Shown here: positions 16,972 to 25,356 of the stretch, piece after piece
Layout of the letters: each line of letters opens with the position of its first letter
Numbering within the stretch: position 1 is the first letter of the stretch
Assembly: GCF_000757825.1 (NCBI RefSeq)
Contig: NZ_CP009451.1
Location: forward strand, 4,030,001 to 4,094,000
Reading direction: 5' to 3'
Source: Cedecea neteri
GTDB lineage: Bacteria > Pseudomonadota > Gammaproteobacteria > Enterobacterales > Enterobacteriaceae
DNA: 64,000 bases
The notes under the pieces: generated by a model
Told to the model about the DNA's origin: nothing
The model's database searches: none
What the model saw: the letters and a program-made list of their open reading frames with translations, nothing else
Program-made: the position numbers and the translations under genes

Positions 16972-17913
16972 TTACCCGTCATGTTTTCCGTTCTCCGCTG
17001 AATTTTGGCTCAGTTCTGCCTGTTTTCGCTTAGCCTCGGCCTTCTTCTTGTTACTCATATCGTTGCGGATCTGCGCGTGGCTGATCAGCGCGAAAATAAA
17101 CGTTCCGCCGCAGATATTCCCGGCCAGGGTGGGCAGGGCGAACGGCCAGAAGAACTCGCTCCAGTGCAGCGTGCCGTTGAACACGAGATAGAGAATTTCA
17201 ACCGAGCCAACCACGATATGGGTTAAATCACCCAGCGCGACCAGCCAGGTCATTAGCACGATAACGAAGATTTTTGCCGAGCCCGCGGCGGGGAACATCC
17301 ACACCATGGTGGCGATGATCCAGCCGGAGATAATCGCGTTGGCGAACATCTCGCCGGGCGGGTTTGCCATCACCTTCATGCCGATGTCGTCGAAGGCTTT
17401 ACGGGTGGCTTCGTCGAATATCGGCATATATTCAAAGGCCAGCGCCGCCAGCGCGGTGCCGACGATATTCCCGAACAGCACAATGCCCCACAGCCGCATC
17501 AGCAGCCCGAAGTTGCTCGTGGTCGGATGCTGCATCACCGGCAGCACGGCGGTAACGGTGTTTTCGGTAAACAGCTGCTGGCGAGCCATGATGACGATGA
17601 TAAAGCCGAAGGTGTAGCCGAGATTTTCCAGCAGGAAATTGCCGGGCACGCCGACCAGGTTAACGTGAAAAATGCCTTTCGCCAGCAGCGAGGCCCCCAT
17701 TGATAAACCCGCCGCCACGGCTGACCAGAACAGCGCCATGCCGTCGCGCTCCAGCTCTTTTTGCCCGTCCTGGCGAATGTGCTCGTGAATGGCCATCGCG
17801 CCGGAGGGCAGACGGTCTTCATCCACCTCGATTTGCTTGCCGCTCGACTTTTCGTCGCTGTCGACTTCCAGTTCATCTTTTTTGGCTATTTTGTCAGGCT
17901 CGATTTTGTCCAT
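16972..17913 (-). CDS. yfdC: Formate/nitrite-transporter-family protein YfdC
   Basis: A 313-residue inner-membrane protein of the FNT family with six helices between about residues 65 and 275, flanked by long charged N- and C-terminal tails (a lysine/glutamine-rich end), as in E. coli YfdC. The helix segments FGNIVGTALAALAFEY and GDLTHIVVGSVEILYLV fit the pentameric anion-channel fold. The transported ion is not established. As in E. coli, it neighbours argW, although the PTS operon has been inserted between them here. Confidence 0.92.
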   Translation of the reverse strand: MDKIEPDKIAKKDELEVDSDEKSSGKQIEVDEDRLPSGAMAIHEHIRQDGQKELERDGMALFWSAVAAGLSMGASLLAKGIFHVNLVGVPGNFLLENLGYTFGFIIVIMARQQLFTENTVTAVLPVMQHPTTSNFGLLMRLWGIVLFGNIVGTALAALAFEYMPIFDEATRKAFDDIGMKVMANPPGEMFANAIISGWIIATMVWMFPAAGSAKIFVIVLMTWLVALGDLTHIVVGSVEILYLVFNGTLHWSEFFWPFALPTLAGNICGGTFIFALISHAQIRNDMSNKKKAEAKRKQAELSQNSAENGKHDG

Positions 17914-18116
17914 CAGGGCGGTTCCAGGTCAGAAAGCGTTCACTTAAGCGTAGCGGTTTTTCTCCCACGTTTTTGCCGAATGGGAATAATCGCCCCGGCT
18001 TTGATCTGAGTAAGCGGATTAACCCTAATGGAGTAGTCTAAGCCGTCGGGGGCAACCTGAAGAAAACGAGGCGGTATGATATGCTTAGCGTCACCCGAGA
18101 CAAGGAGCGCCTCCTG

Positions 18117-18722
18117 ATGCTAGAAGCCCGACAACTGACCTGCCAGCGTGATGAACGCACGCTGTTCGACGCGCTGTCGTTTAGCGTTGAGCCGGGGGAA
18201 ATGGTGCAGGTGGCGGGCAAAAACGGCGCGGGAAAAACCACGCTGCTGCGCATTCTGGCGGGGCTGGCGCAGGCCGATGAGGGCGAGGTATTCTGGCAAA
18301 ACCAGCCTTTGCGCCGCCAGCGCGACAACTTCCACGGTGACCTGTTGTGGATTGGTCATCAGCCGGGCATCAAAGCCGTTCTCACGCCTTTTGAAAATCT
18401 CACCTTTTTTCATGCCGATGTTGCTGAAGAGCAGCTGTGGGCCGCGCTCGAGCAAACCGGGCTGCCCGGCTTCGAAGATTTACCCGTCAACCAGCTTTCC
18501 GCCGGGCAGCAGCGCCGTGCCGCGCTCGCGCGCCTGTGGCTCTCCACGGCAAAGCTGTGGCTGCTCGATGAGCCGTTTACCGCGCTGGATACCGCCGGTA
18601 TTGCACGCTTAACTCAGCGCTTGCTGCACCACGCGGAAGCGGGCGGAATGGTTATCCTCACCAGCCACCAGCCGCTGAGCTGTGCAGTTCGCCAGATTCA
18701 TCTGCAGGAAGCCCATTCATGA
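18117..18722 (+). CDS. ccmA: Haem exporter ATP-binding protein CcmA
   Basis: A 201-residue ABC ATPase of cytochrome c maturation. Walker [10 protein letters not shown] is near residue 36, the signature [11 protein letters not shown] near 128, and Walker B LWLLDEP near 150. The start at 18117 (MLEARQLTC) aligns with the E. coli protein and is preceded by AAGGAG; the frame is open 12 codons further. With CcmB, CcmC and CcmD it releases haem-loaded CcmE at the periplasmic face. It overlaps ccmB by four bases. The operon is divergent from yfdC. Confidence 0.95.
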   Translation: MLEARQLTCQRDERTLFDALSFSVEPGEMVQVAGKNGAGKTTLLRILAGLAQADEGEVFWQNQPLRRQRDNFHGDLLWIGHQPGIKAVLTPFENLTFFHADVAEEQLWAALEQTGLPGFEDLPVNQLSAGQQRRAALARLWLSTAKLWLLDEPFTALDTAGIARLTQRLLHHAEAGGMVILTSHQPLSCAVRQIHLQEAHS

Positions 18723-19378
18723 TAAGGCGCATTTTCTGGCGTGAGCTGCAGGTGGTATTTCGTCGCGGGGCAGAAATCGCTAACCCGCTGTGGTTCTTCC
18801 TGATTGTGATTACGCTTTTCCCGCTCGGCATTGGCCCGGAGCCGCAGCTGCTGGCGCGTATTGCGCCGGGGATTATTTGGGTCGCGGCTTTACTGGCCTC
18901 TTTAATGGCGATGGACAGGCTGTTCCGGGATGACTTTCAGGACGGTTCGCTGGAACAGCTGATGCTGTTGCCGGTGCCTTTGCCGCTGGTGGTGCTGGCG
19001 AAAGTGACCGCTCACTGGGTGGTCACCGGGCTGCCGCTGCTGCTGCTTTCGCCGCTGGCTGCGTTGCTGCTGGGGCTGGATTTTTATGGCTGGCAGGTGA
19101 TGGCCGCCACGTTACTGCTGGGGACGCCGACGCTGAGCTTCCTCGGCGCGCCCGGCGTGGGGCTGACGGTCGGTCTGAAGCGGGGCGGGGTGCTGCTCAG
19201 CCTGCTGGTGCTGCCGTTAACCATCCCGTTATTAATTTTTGCCACCGCCGCGATGGATGCCGCCTCGATGCATCTGCCGGTGGAGGGCTATATGGCAATC
19301 CTTGGCGCGCTGCTGGCCGGCAGCGCCACGCTAAGCCCGTTCGCTACGGCGGCGGCGCTGCGGGTCAGCGTTGCGTAA
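18719..19378 (+). CDS. ccmB: Haem exporter permease CcmB
   Basis: A 219-residue protein with six membrane helices, partner permease of CcmA. The N-terminus [24 protein letters not shown] and the segment [21 protein letters not shown] are characteristic. It overlaps ccmA by four bases. The reading frame ends 30 bases before the ccmC start. The length matches the E. coli protein (220). Confidence 0.95.
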   Translation: MIRRIFWRELQVVFRRGAEIANPLWFFLIVITLFPLGIGPEPQLLARIAPGIIWVAALLASLMAMDRLFRDDFQDGSLEQLMLLPVPLPLVVLAKVTAHWVVTGLPLLLLSPLAALLLGLDFYGWQVMAATLLLGTPTLSFLGAPGVGLTVGLKRGGVLLSLLVLPLTIPLLIFATAAMDAASMHLPVEGYMAILGALLAGSATLSPFATAAALRVSVA

Positions 19379-19408
19379 CTTTATTTTTTTGTTTTGTGAG
19401 CAAAACCT

Positions 19409-20149
19409 ATGTGGAAAACGTTACATCAGCTTGCTAAACCGGAGCGGCTTTACCACTTCTGTGGCCGTTTACTGCCCTGGCTGGCTATTCTCAGCGCGGT
19501 GCTGCTGGTGGTTGGCTGCGTCTGGGGCTTTGGTATTGCCCCGGCAGACTACCAGCAGGGGCAAAGTTACCGGATCATGTACCTGCACGTCCCGGCGGCC
19601 ATGTGGTCGATGGGCATTTACGCCAGCATGGCGATTGCCGCCTTTATTGGCCTGGTATGGCAGATAAAAACTGCCGATCTGGCGGTGATGGCGATGGCGC
19701 CCGTCGGCGCGGCGTTTACCTTTATTGCGCTGGTTACCGGCTCCGCCTGGGGCAAGCCGATGTGGGGCACCTGGTGGATTTGGGACGCGAGGCTGACCTC
19801 CGAGCTGGTGCTGCTGTTCCTCTACGTGGGCGCGATTGCCTTGTATAGCGCGTTTGACGACCGCCGCCTTGCGGGCCGTGCCGCCGGCATTCTGGTGCTG
19901 GTCGGCGTGGTGAACCTGCCGATTATTCATTTCTCGGTGGAGTGGTGGAACACGCTGCACCAGGGCTCTACCAATATGCAGCAATCCATCGACCCTTCGA
20001 TGCGCACGCCGCTGCGCTGGACCATTTTCGGCTTCCTGGCGCTGTTTATCACGCTCACCCTGATGCGCCTGCGTAACCTGCTGTTGCTGCAGGAAAGCCG
20101 CCGTCCGTGGGTGTTAGCGCTTGCTAACGGCAGAGGAGCAAAATCATGA
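19409..20149 (+). CDS. ccmC: Haem-handling protein CcmC
   Basis: A 246-residue, six-helix member of the haem handling protein family. The tryptophan-rich WGTWWIWDARLTSELVL (about residues 114-130) is the haem-presenting WWD domain. Conserved histidines flank it (for example in MYLHVPAAMWSMG and PIIHFSVEWWNTLHQ). CcmC delivers haem covalently to CcmE. It starts 30 bases after ccmB and overlaps ccmD by four bases. Confidence 0.96.
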   Translation: MWKTLHQLAKPERLYHFCGRLLPWLAILSAVLLVVGCVWGFGIAPADYQQGQSYRIMYLHVPAAMWSMGIYASMAIAAFIGLVWQIKTADLAVMAMAPVGAAFTFIALVTGSAWGKPMWGTWWIWDARLTSELVLLFLYVGAIALYSAFDDRRLAGRAAGILVLVGVVNLPIIHFSVEWWNTLHQGSTNMQQSIDPSMRTPLRWTIFGFLALFITLTLMRLRNLLLLQESRRPWVLALANGRGAKS

Positions 20150-20358
20150 CGTGGGCGTTCACTCACTGGAGCGAGTTCTTCGCCATGGGCGGCTACGCCT
20201 TTTACGTCTGGCTGGCGGTGGTCTTTACGCTGCTGCCGCTGCTCGGGCTGATTTTCCATACCCGCTACCAGCACCGCGCGATTCTGCGGGCGGTGGCTCG
20301 CCAGCAGGCCAGAGAGCAGCGTATCCGCGTCGCTCGCCAGCGCCAGGAGGAAGTCTAA
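20146..20358 (+). CDS. ccmD: Small haem export accessory protein CcmD
   Basis: A 70-residue single-helix membrane protein with N-terminal WSEFFAMGGYAFYVWLAVV, the CcmD family signature, and a positively charged cytoplasmic tail rich in Arg and Gln. It joins the CcmABCD complex and is needed to release holo-CcmE. It overlaps ccmC and abuts ccmE directly. Confidence 0.93.
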   Translation: MTWAFTHWSEFFAMGGYAFYVWLAVVFTLLPLLGLIFHTRYQHRAILRAVARQQAREQRIRVARQRQEEV

Positions 20359-20838
20359 GTGAATCCGCGTCGTAAAAATCGGCTTTATCTGGCCGTAGCG
20401 GTACTGGCGGGGCTTGGGCTGACCATCACGCTCGTGCTTTATGCCCTGCGCAGCAATATCGACCTGTTTTATACCCCCGGCGAAATTATCTACGGCAAAG
20501 GTGAAAGCCACCTGATGCCGGAAACCGGGCAGCGCCTGAGGATCGGCGGCATGGTGATGCCGGGCAGCGTGAAGCGAGACGGCCAAAGCCTGAAGGTCAG
20601 CTTCAAGCTGTATGACGCTCGCGGCGTGGTGGACGTGACCTACGAGGGCATTCTGCCGGATCTGTTCCGCGAGGGGCAGGGCGTTGTGGCGCAGGGCGTG
20701 ATGGAAGGTGCGACGCTTATCCACGCTAAAGAGGTGCTGGCGAAACACGATGAAAATTACACGCCGCCGGAAGTGAAAGCGGCGATGGAGCAGAATCACC
20801 AGCAGGCCCCGGAAGTGTATAAGGATAACGCCCCATGA
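20359..20838 (+). CDS. ccmE: Periplasmic haem chaperone CcmE
   Basis: A 159-residue protein anchored by one N-terminal helix. The periplasmic OB-fold domain carries [14 protein letters not shown] with the haem-binding His130 at exactly the E. coli position and Tyr134 after it. Translation starts at the GTG immediately after the ccmD stop, with AGGAGG upstream inside ccmD. It overlaps ccmF by four bases. Confidence 0.95.
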   Translation: MNPRRKNRLYLAVAVLAGLGLTITLVLYALRSNIDLFYTPGEIIYGKGESHLMPETGQRLRIGGMVMPGSVKRDGQSLKVSFKLYDARGVVDVTYEGILPDLFREGQGVVAQGVMEGATLIHAKEVLAKHDENYTPPEVKAAMEQNHQQAPEVYKDNAP

Positions 20839-22790
20839 TGCCCGAAATCGGTGGTTTTCTGCTAAGCCTGGCGCTCGGCTGGTCCCTGCTGCTAAGCATT
20901 TACCCGCTCTGGGGCGTGGCGCGTGGCGACAAGCGGCTGATGGCCTCCGCGCGGCCGTTTAGCTGGGCGCTGTTTATTACCCTTTGCGCGTCATTCCTGA
21001 TCCTGGTTAACGCCTTTGTGGTGAACGACTTCAGCGTGCTGTATGTCGCCAATAACTCCAATACCGAGCTGCCGGTCTGGTATCGCGTGGCGGCAACCTG
21101 GGGCGCGCACGAAGGGTCGTTGATGCTGTGGGTGCTGATGATGAGCGGCTGGACTTTTGCCGTTTCGCTCACCGGGCGCAGCATGCCAAAAGAAGACCAT
21201 GCCCGCGTGCTGGCGGTAATGGGGATGATTAACTTCGGCTTCCTGCTGTTTATTATTTTCACCTCTAACCCGTTTATCCGCACGCTGCCGGACTATCCGC
21301 TGGAAGGTCGCGACTTAAACCCGCTGCTGCAGGACATCGGCCTGATTGTGCATCCGCCGCTGCTGTATATGGGCTACGTTGGCTTTTCCGTGGCGTTTGC
21401 TTTCTCGATTGCGGCCCTGCTTGGCGGCAGGCTGGACAGCGCCTGGGCGCGCTGGACTCGCCCGTGGACGCTGGCGGCATGGGCCTTTTTAACCGTCGGG
21501 ATCGTGCTTGGCTCGGCGTGGGCCTATTACGAACTGGGCTGGGGCGGCTGGTGGTTCTGGGACCCGGTGGAAAACGCCTCGTTTATGCCCTGGCTGGCGG
21601 GCACGGCGCTGATCCATTCGCTCTCGGTCACCGAAAAGCGCGGCAGCTTTAAGGCCTGGACCGTGCTGCTGGCGATTAGCGCCTTCTCACTTTGCCTGCT
21701 GGGCACGTTCCTGGTGCGCTCCGGCGTGCTGGTGTCGGTGCACTCTTTTGCCTCCGACCCGGCGCGCGGCATGTTTATTCTGGCCTTCCTGGTTATCGTT
21801 ATCGGCGGCTCGCTGCTGCTGTATGCGGTCAAAGGCAGCAAGGTGCGCTCCCGCGTGAGCAACGATCTCTGGTCGCGCGAGTCTTTCCTGCTCGGCAACA
21901 ACGTCTTGCTGATTGCCGCCATGCTGGTGGTTTTGCTGGGCACGCTGCTGCCGCTGGTGCATAAGCAGCTTGGGCTGGGCAGCATTTCAATCGGCGAACC
22001 GTTCTTTAATACGATGTTTACCGCGCTGATGGCGCCGTTTGCGCTGATGCTCGGCATCGGGCCGCTGGTTCGCTGGCGGCGCGACGAGCCGGGCAAGCTG
22101 CGCAGGCATCTGCTGGCGGCTGTGGTCGTGACGCTGGTTCTGTCGCTGCTGCTGCCGTGGCTGATGCAGGATCGCGTTGAAGCGATGACGGTGGTTGGCC
22201 TGCTGATGGCTATCTGGGTCTTTGTGCTGGCGCTGATGGAGGTTTATCAGCGCGCCACGCACCGCCACGGTTTCTGGGATGGATTACGCAAAATTCCAGC
22301 CAGCCACTGGGGCATGGTTTCCGCGCATCTTGGCCTGGCGGTGACCGTGGTCGGTATCGCCTTTAGCCAGAGCTACAGCGTGGAAAGAGACGTGCGCATG
22401 AAGTCCGGCGACAGCATTGATATTCATCAGTATCACTTCGTGTTCCGCGAAGTGCGGGACATCACCGGCCCTAACTATCGCGGCGGCGTGGGCGTTATCG
22501 ACGTCACCCGTAACGGCAGGCCGGAAGCCACGCTGCACGCTGAAAAACGTTTTTATAACAGTAACCGGGCGATGATGACCGAGGCGGCCATCGACGGCGG
22601 TTTCACCCGTGACCTCTATGCCGCGCTGGGCGAAGAGCTGGCCGACGGCAGCTGGGCGGTGCGTCTTTATTACAAACCTTTCGTGCGCTGGATTTGGGCG
22701 GGCGGGCTGCTGATGGCGCTCGGCGGGCTCTTCTGCCTGTGCGACCCGCGTTACCGTAGCCGTAAAGTTAAGCCGGAGGCCGCAGTATGA
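20835..22790 (+). CDS. ccmF: Haem lyase subunit CcmF
   Basis: A 651-residue polytopic protein, the core of cytochrome c haem ligase. The WWD domain [20 protein letters not shown] is present at about residues 235-254, and [19 protein letters not shown] is another signature. At least twelve hydrophobic helices precede a periplasmic domain near the C-terminus (about residues 510-620). It overlaps both neighbours by four bases. Intact. Confidence 0.96.
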   Translation: MMPEIGGFLLSLALGWSLLLSIYPLWGVARGDKRLMASARPFSWALFITLCASFLILVNAFVVNDFSVLYVANNSNTELPVWYRVAATWGAHEGSLMLWVLMMSGWTFAVSLTGRSMPKEDHARVLAVMGMINFGFLLFIIFTSNPFIRTLPDYPLEGRDLNPLLQDIGLIVHPPLLYMGYVGFSVAFAFSIAALLGGRLDSAWARWTRPWTLAAWAFLTVGIVLGSAWAYYELGWGGWWFWDPVENASFMPWLAGTALIHSLSVTEKRGSFKAWTVLLAISAFSLCLLGTFLVRSGVLVSVHSFASDPARGMFILAFLVIVIGGSLLLYAVKGSKVRSRVSNDLWSRESFLLGNNVLLIAAMLVVLLGTLLPLVHKQLGLGSISIGEPFFNTMFTALMAPFALMLGIGPLVRWRRDEPGKLRRHLLAAVVVTLVLSLLLPWLMQDRVEAMTVVGLLMAIWVFVLALMEVYQRATHRHGFWDGLRKIPASHWGMVSAHLGLAVTVVGIAFSQSYSVERDVRMKSGDSIDIHQYHFVFREVRDITGPNYRGGVGVIDVTRNGRPEATLHAEKRFYNSNRAMMTEAAIDGGFTRDLYAALGEELADGSWAVRLYYKPFVRWIWAGGLLMALGGLFCLCDPRYRSRKVKPEAAV

Positions 22791-23344
22791 AGCGCCGCTA
22801 TCTGTTTATTCCGCTGGCGCTGTTTCTGCTGCTGGCCTCGTTGCTGCTCTGGCAGCTGGCGCGTAACGCGCAGGGCGAAGCGCCCACCGATCTGGAGTCG
22901 GCGCTGATTGGCAAACCGGTGCCGGTGTTTCGCCTGGAATCGCTCGATGAGCCCGGCAAAGAGTGGGGCCGCGAAGTCCTTGCGGACGGCAAGCCGCTGC
23001 TGCTGAACGTCTGGGCGACCTGGTGCCCAACCTGCCGAGCCGAGCATAAGTTTCTGAACGGGCTGGCCGCGCAGGGCGTGCGTGTGGTGGGTATGAACTA
23101 TAAAGACGACCGCCACAAAGCGATTAACTGGCTGCGCGATCTCGGGAACCCGTACATGTTAAGCCTGTTTGACGGCAACGGCATGCTGGGGCTGGATCTC
23201 GGCGTGTACGGCGCGCCGGAAACATTCCTGATCGACGGGAAAGGGTTCATTCGCTATCGCCATGCGGGCGATCTGAACGATCGCGTCTGGCAGCAGGAGT
23301 TAAAACCGCTGTGGGAGAAATACAGCCAGGAGGCGGGATCATGA
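22787..23344 (+). CDS. ccmG: Thiol:disulfide oxidoreductase CcmG/DsbE
   Basis: A 185-residue membrane-tethered thioredoxin-like protein. The active site WCPTC (Cys80, Cys83) is in the same place as in E. coli DsbE, and GVYGAPETFLID provides the cis-proline region. It reduces the apocytochrome CXXCH thiols before haem attachment. It overlaps ccmF by four bases and ccmH by four. Confidence 0.95.
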   Translation: MKRRYLFIPLALFLLLASLLLWQLARNAQGEAPTDLESALIGKPVPVFRLESLDEPGKEWGREVLADGKPLLLNVWATWCPTCRAEHKFLNGLAAQGVRVVGMNYKDDRHKAINWLRDLGNPYMLSLFDGNGMLGLDLGVYGAPETFLIDGKGFIRYRHAGDLNDRVWQQELKPLWEKYSQEAGS

Positions 23345-24417
23345 TGCGTGCAGTTTCCTTGCTTATCGGCATGCTGTTCAGCCTTCACGCGGCGGCGGCC
23401 ATCGATACCTTCACTTTTAAGGATGAAGCGCAGGAGCAACAGTTCCGCCAGCTGACCGAAGAGCTGCGCTGCCCTAAGTGCCAGAACAACAGCATTGCGG
23501 ATTCAAACGCGATGATAGCCTCCGACATGAAGCTCAAGGTTTATGAGCTGATGCAGCAGGGCAAAAGCAAGCCGCAGATCGTCGATTACATGGTGGAGCG
23601 CTACGGGCATTTCGTCACCTACGAGCCGCCGTTGACGCCTGCGACGGTTATCCTCTGGGCGCTGCCCGCGCTGTTTGTGGTCGGCGGTATCGGCGTTATC
23701 GTGCTGCGCAGCCGCAGGCGGCAAAAGATTTCTCTGGCGGAGGATTATTCGGCGCAGTCTGGGGCGGTAGCCAGGGGAAAAATCTCGCTGTGGGTCTTTT
23801 TACCCGGGGCGCTGATCCTCGTGGCGGTCAGCGCTGGCAGTTATCTGAAAACCTCCGGGCTGGGCCAGCTACAGGCCTGGCGGCAGGCGACCGCCGAGAC
23901 GCCAGCGTTGTTAAAACGTGTTCTCGACCCGCAGGCCGCGCCCCTGACTATGGAAGAGATGGCGCGTCTTGGGTTAGGATTACGCACGCGATTGCAGCAA
24001 CAGCCTGATAATCTTGAAGGCTGGATGATGCTAGGGCGCATTGGCATGGTGCTAAATAACGCAACGACGGCTACACAAGCTTTTGCTCATGCGTATAAAC
24101 TTGCGCCCGCAAACGGCGAGGCAAAGCTGGGCTATGCTGAAGTATTGACCCGCTCCGCCGACGCGCAGGACAACCAGCTGGGTGGCCTCCTGCTCCGCGA
24201 AATGCTAAAAGATGACCACACGAATATTCGCGTGCTCAGCCTGCTGGCGTTCAATGCCTTTGAGCGGCAGAACTACCGTGAGGCGATTGGCGCGTGGGAA
24301 ATCATGCTGAAAGTTTTACCGGCTAACGACCAGCGCCGCGCCGTCATTGAGCGCAGCATCGATCAGGCGAGGGCCCAAACTGAACCGGGCACCACTGAAA
24401 GCGCAGATAAACAATAA
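23341..24417 (+). CDS. ccmH: Cytochrome c maturation protein CcmH (CcmH-CcmI fused form)
   Basis: A 358-residue two-part protein: a signal peptide, then the redox motif LRCPKCQ (Cys44, Cys47), a membrane helix near residue 105, and a second helix followed by a TPR region (about residues 200-345) corresponding to CcmI. This fused arrangement is the one seen in E. coli. It passes apocytochrome c to CcmF. ATG 23341 overlaps the ccmG stop. It is the last ccm gene; mlaA follows after 13 bases, so mlaA may be co-transcribed with it. Confidence 0.94.
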   Translation: MMRAVSLLIGMLFSLHAAAAIDTFTFKDEAQEQQFRQLTEELRCPKCQNNSIADSNAMIASDMKLKVYELMQQGKSKPQIVDYMVERYGHFVTYEPPLTPATVILWALPALFVVGGIGVIVLRSRRRQKISLAEDYSAQSGAVARGKISLWVFLPGALILVAVSAGSYLKTSGLGQLQAWRQATAETPALLKRVLDPQAAPLTMEEMARLGLGLRTRLQQQPDNLEGWMMLGRIGMVLNNATTATQAFAHAYKLAPANGEAKLGYAEVLTRSADAQDNQLGGLLLREMLKDDHTNIRVLSLLAFNAFERQNYREAIGAWEIMLKVLPANDQRRAVIERSIDQARAQTEPGTTESADKQ

Positions 24418-24430
24418 GAGGGAAACGCTA

Positions 24431-25189
24431 ATGAATTTCCGCCTGACCGGACTTGCTCTGGCAACAACGGTATTAGTGGGATGTGCCAGTTCCGGCAGCC
24501 AGGAGCCTCAGGGACGTTCGGATCCGCTGGAAGGCTTCAACCGTTCAATGTTCAACTTCAACTACAACGTGCTGGACCCGTATGTGCTGCGTCCGGTGGC
24601 TGTAGCGTGGCGTGACTATGTGCCGGTGCCGGCGCGTAACGGCCTGAGCAACTTCACCAGCAACCTCGAAGAGCCGGCCACCATGGTGAACTACTTCGTG
24701 CAGGGCGACCCGTATCAGGGGATGGTGCACTTTACGCGCTTCTTCCTGAACACCCTGCTGGGGATGGGCGGCTTCATCGACGTTGCCGGAATGGCGAACC
24801 CTAAACTGCAGCGCGTCGAGCCTCACCGCTTCGGCAGCACGCTGGGTCATTACGGTGCGGGCTACGGTCCTTACGTCATGCTGCCTGGCTACGGCAGCTT
24901 CACGCTGCGTGAAGACGGTGGTGACTTTGCCGATACGCTGTATCCGGTGCTTTCCTGGCTGACCTGGCCGATGTCTATCGGGAAATGGACGGTGGAAGGG
25001 ATAGAAACTCGTGCCCAGCTGCTGGACTCTGACGGCCTACTGCGCCAGTCTGCTGACCCGTATGTCACGGTGCGTGAGGCTTACTTCCAGCGGCATGACT
25101 TCCTGGCCAACGGCGGCCAGCTGAAGCCGGAAGCGAACCCGAACGCGGCGGCGATTCAGGATGACCTGAAAGATATCGACTCCCAGTAA
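24431..25189 (+). CDS. mlaA: Outer-membrane lipid asymmetry lipoprotein MlaA (VacJ)
   Basis: A 252-residue lipoprotein. The signal peptide ends in the lipobox LVGC (lipid on Cys18). DPLEGFNRSMFNFNYNVLDPYVLRP is the hallmark of the family. MlaA removes mislocalised phospholipid from the outer leaflet and hands it to MlaC. ATG 24431 is preceded by GAGGGAAA. In E. coli mlaA neighbours fadL and yfdC; here the ccm operon and the SPFH/ATPase operon have been placed on either side. A terminator follows. Confidence 0.96.
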   Translation: MNFRLTGLALATTVLVGCASSGSQEPQGRSDPLEGFNRSMFNFNYNVLDPYVLRPVAVAWRDYVPVPARNGLSNFTSNLEEPATMVNYFVQGDPYQGMVHFTRFFLNTLLGMGGFIDVAGMANPKLQRVEPHRFGSTLGHYGAGYGPYVMLPGYGSFTLREDGGDFADTLYPVLSWLTWPMSIGKWTVEGIETRAQLLDSDGLLRQSADPYVTVREAYFQRHDFLANGGQLKPEANPNAAAIQDDLKDIDSQ

Positions 25190-25210
25190 CCAGGGGATCT
25201 GAAGACAGAA

Positions 25211-25236
25211 AGCGAGCGTTCGAGCTCGCTTTTTTA
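25211..25236 (+). terminator. Terminator after mlaA
   Basis: A perfect 7-bp stem AGCGAGC/GCTCGCT with a 6-base loop is followed directly by a T run. It separates mlaA from the Zur-box-controlled operon downstream. Confidence 0.9.
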
Positions 25237-25290
25237 TTGTCATCATAATGACATAAATTGACACATCTTTACCCATCAGCATTTTGTATT

Positions 25291-25313
25291 GGTATGTTAT
25301 AAGATAACAATTG
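25291..25313. promoter_or_regulatory. Zur-like operator upstream of the SPFH/P-type ATPase operon
   Basis: The palindrome TGTTATAAGATAACA at 25295-25309 has 6-bp arms around three bases and differs at one position from the core TGTTATANTATAACA of enterobacterial Zur boxes (as at znuA and zinT). It lies 48 bases before the start codon. A TTGACA that could serve as a -35 element lies at 25258-25263. Zur represses such sites when zinc is plentiful, so the operon should be switched on in zinc shortage. The match is seen in the sequence; the regulation is inferred. Confidence 0.68.
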
Positions 25314-25356
25314 TAAAATGCTGCGCAAACCTTGCGCGCCTCACCTTTAAAACATC

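Noticed and set aside
19927..20799. Minus-strand open frame of 290 codons
   Set aside because: Antisense across ccmC, ccmD and ccmE, all recognisable by catalytic motifs.
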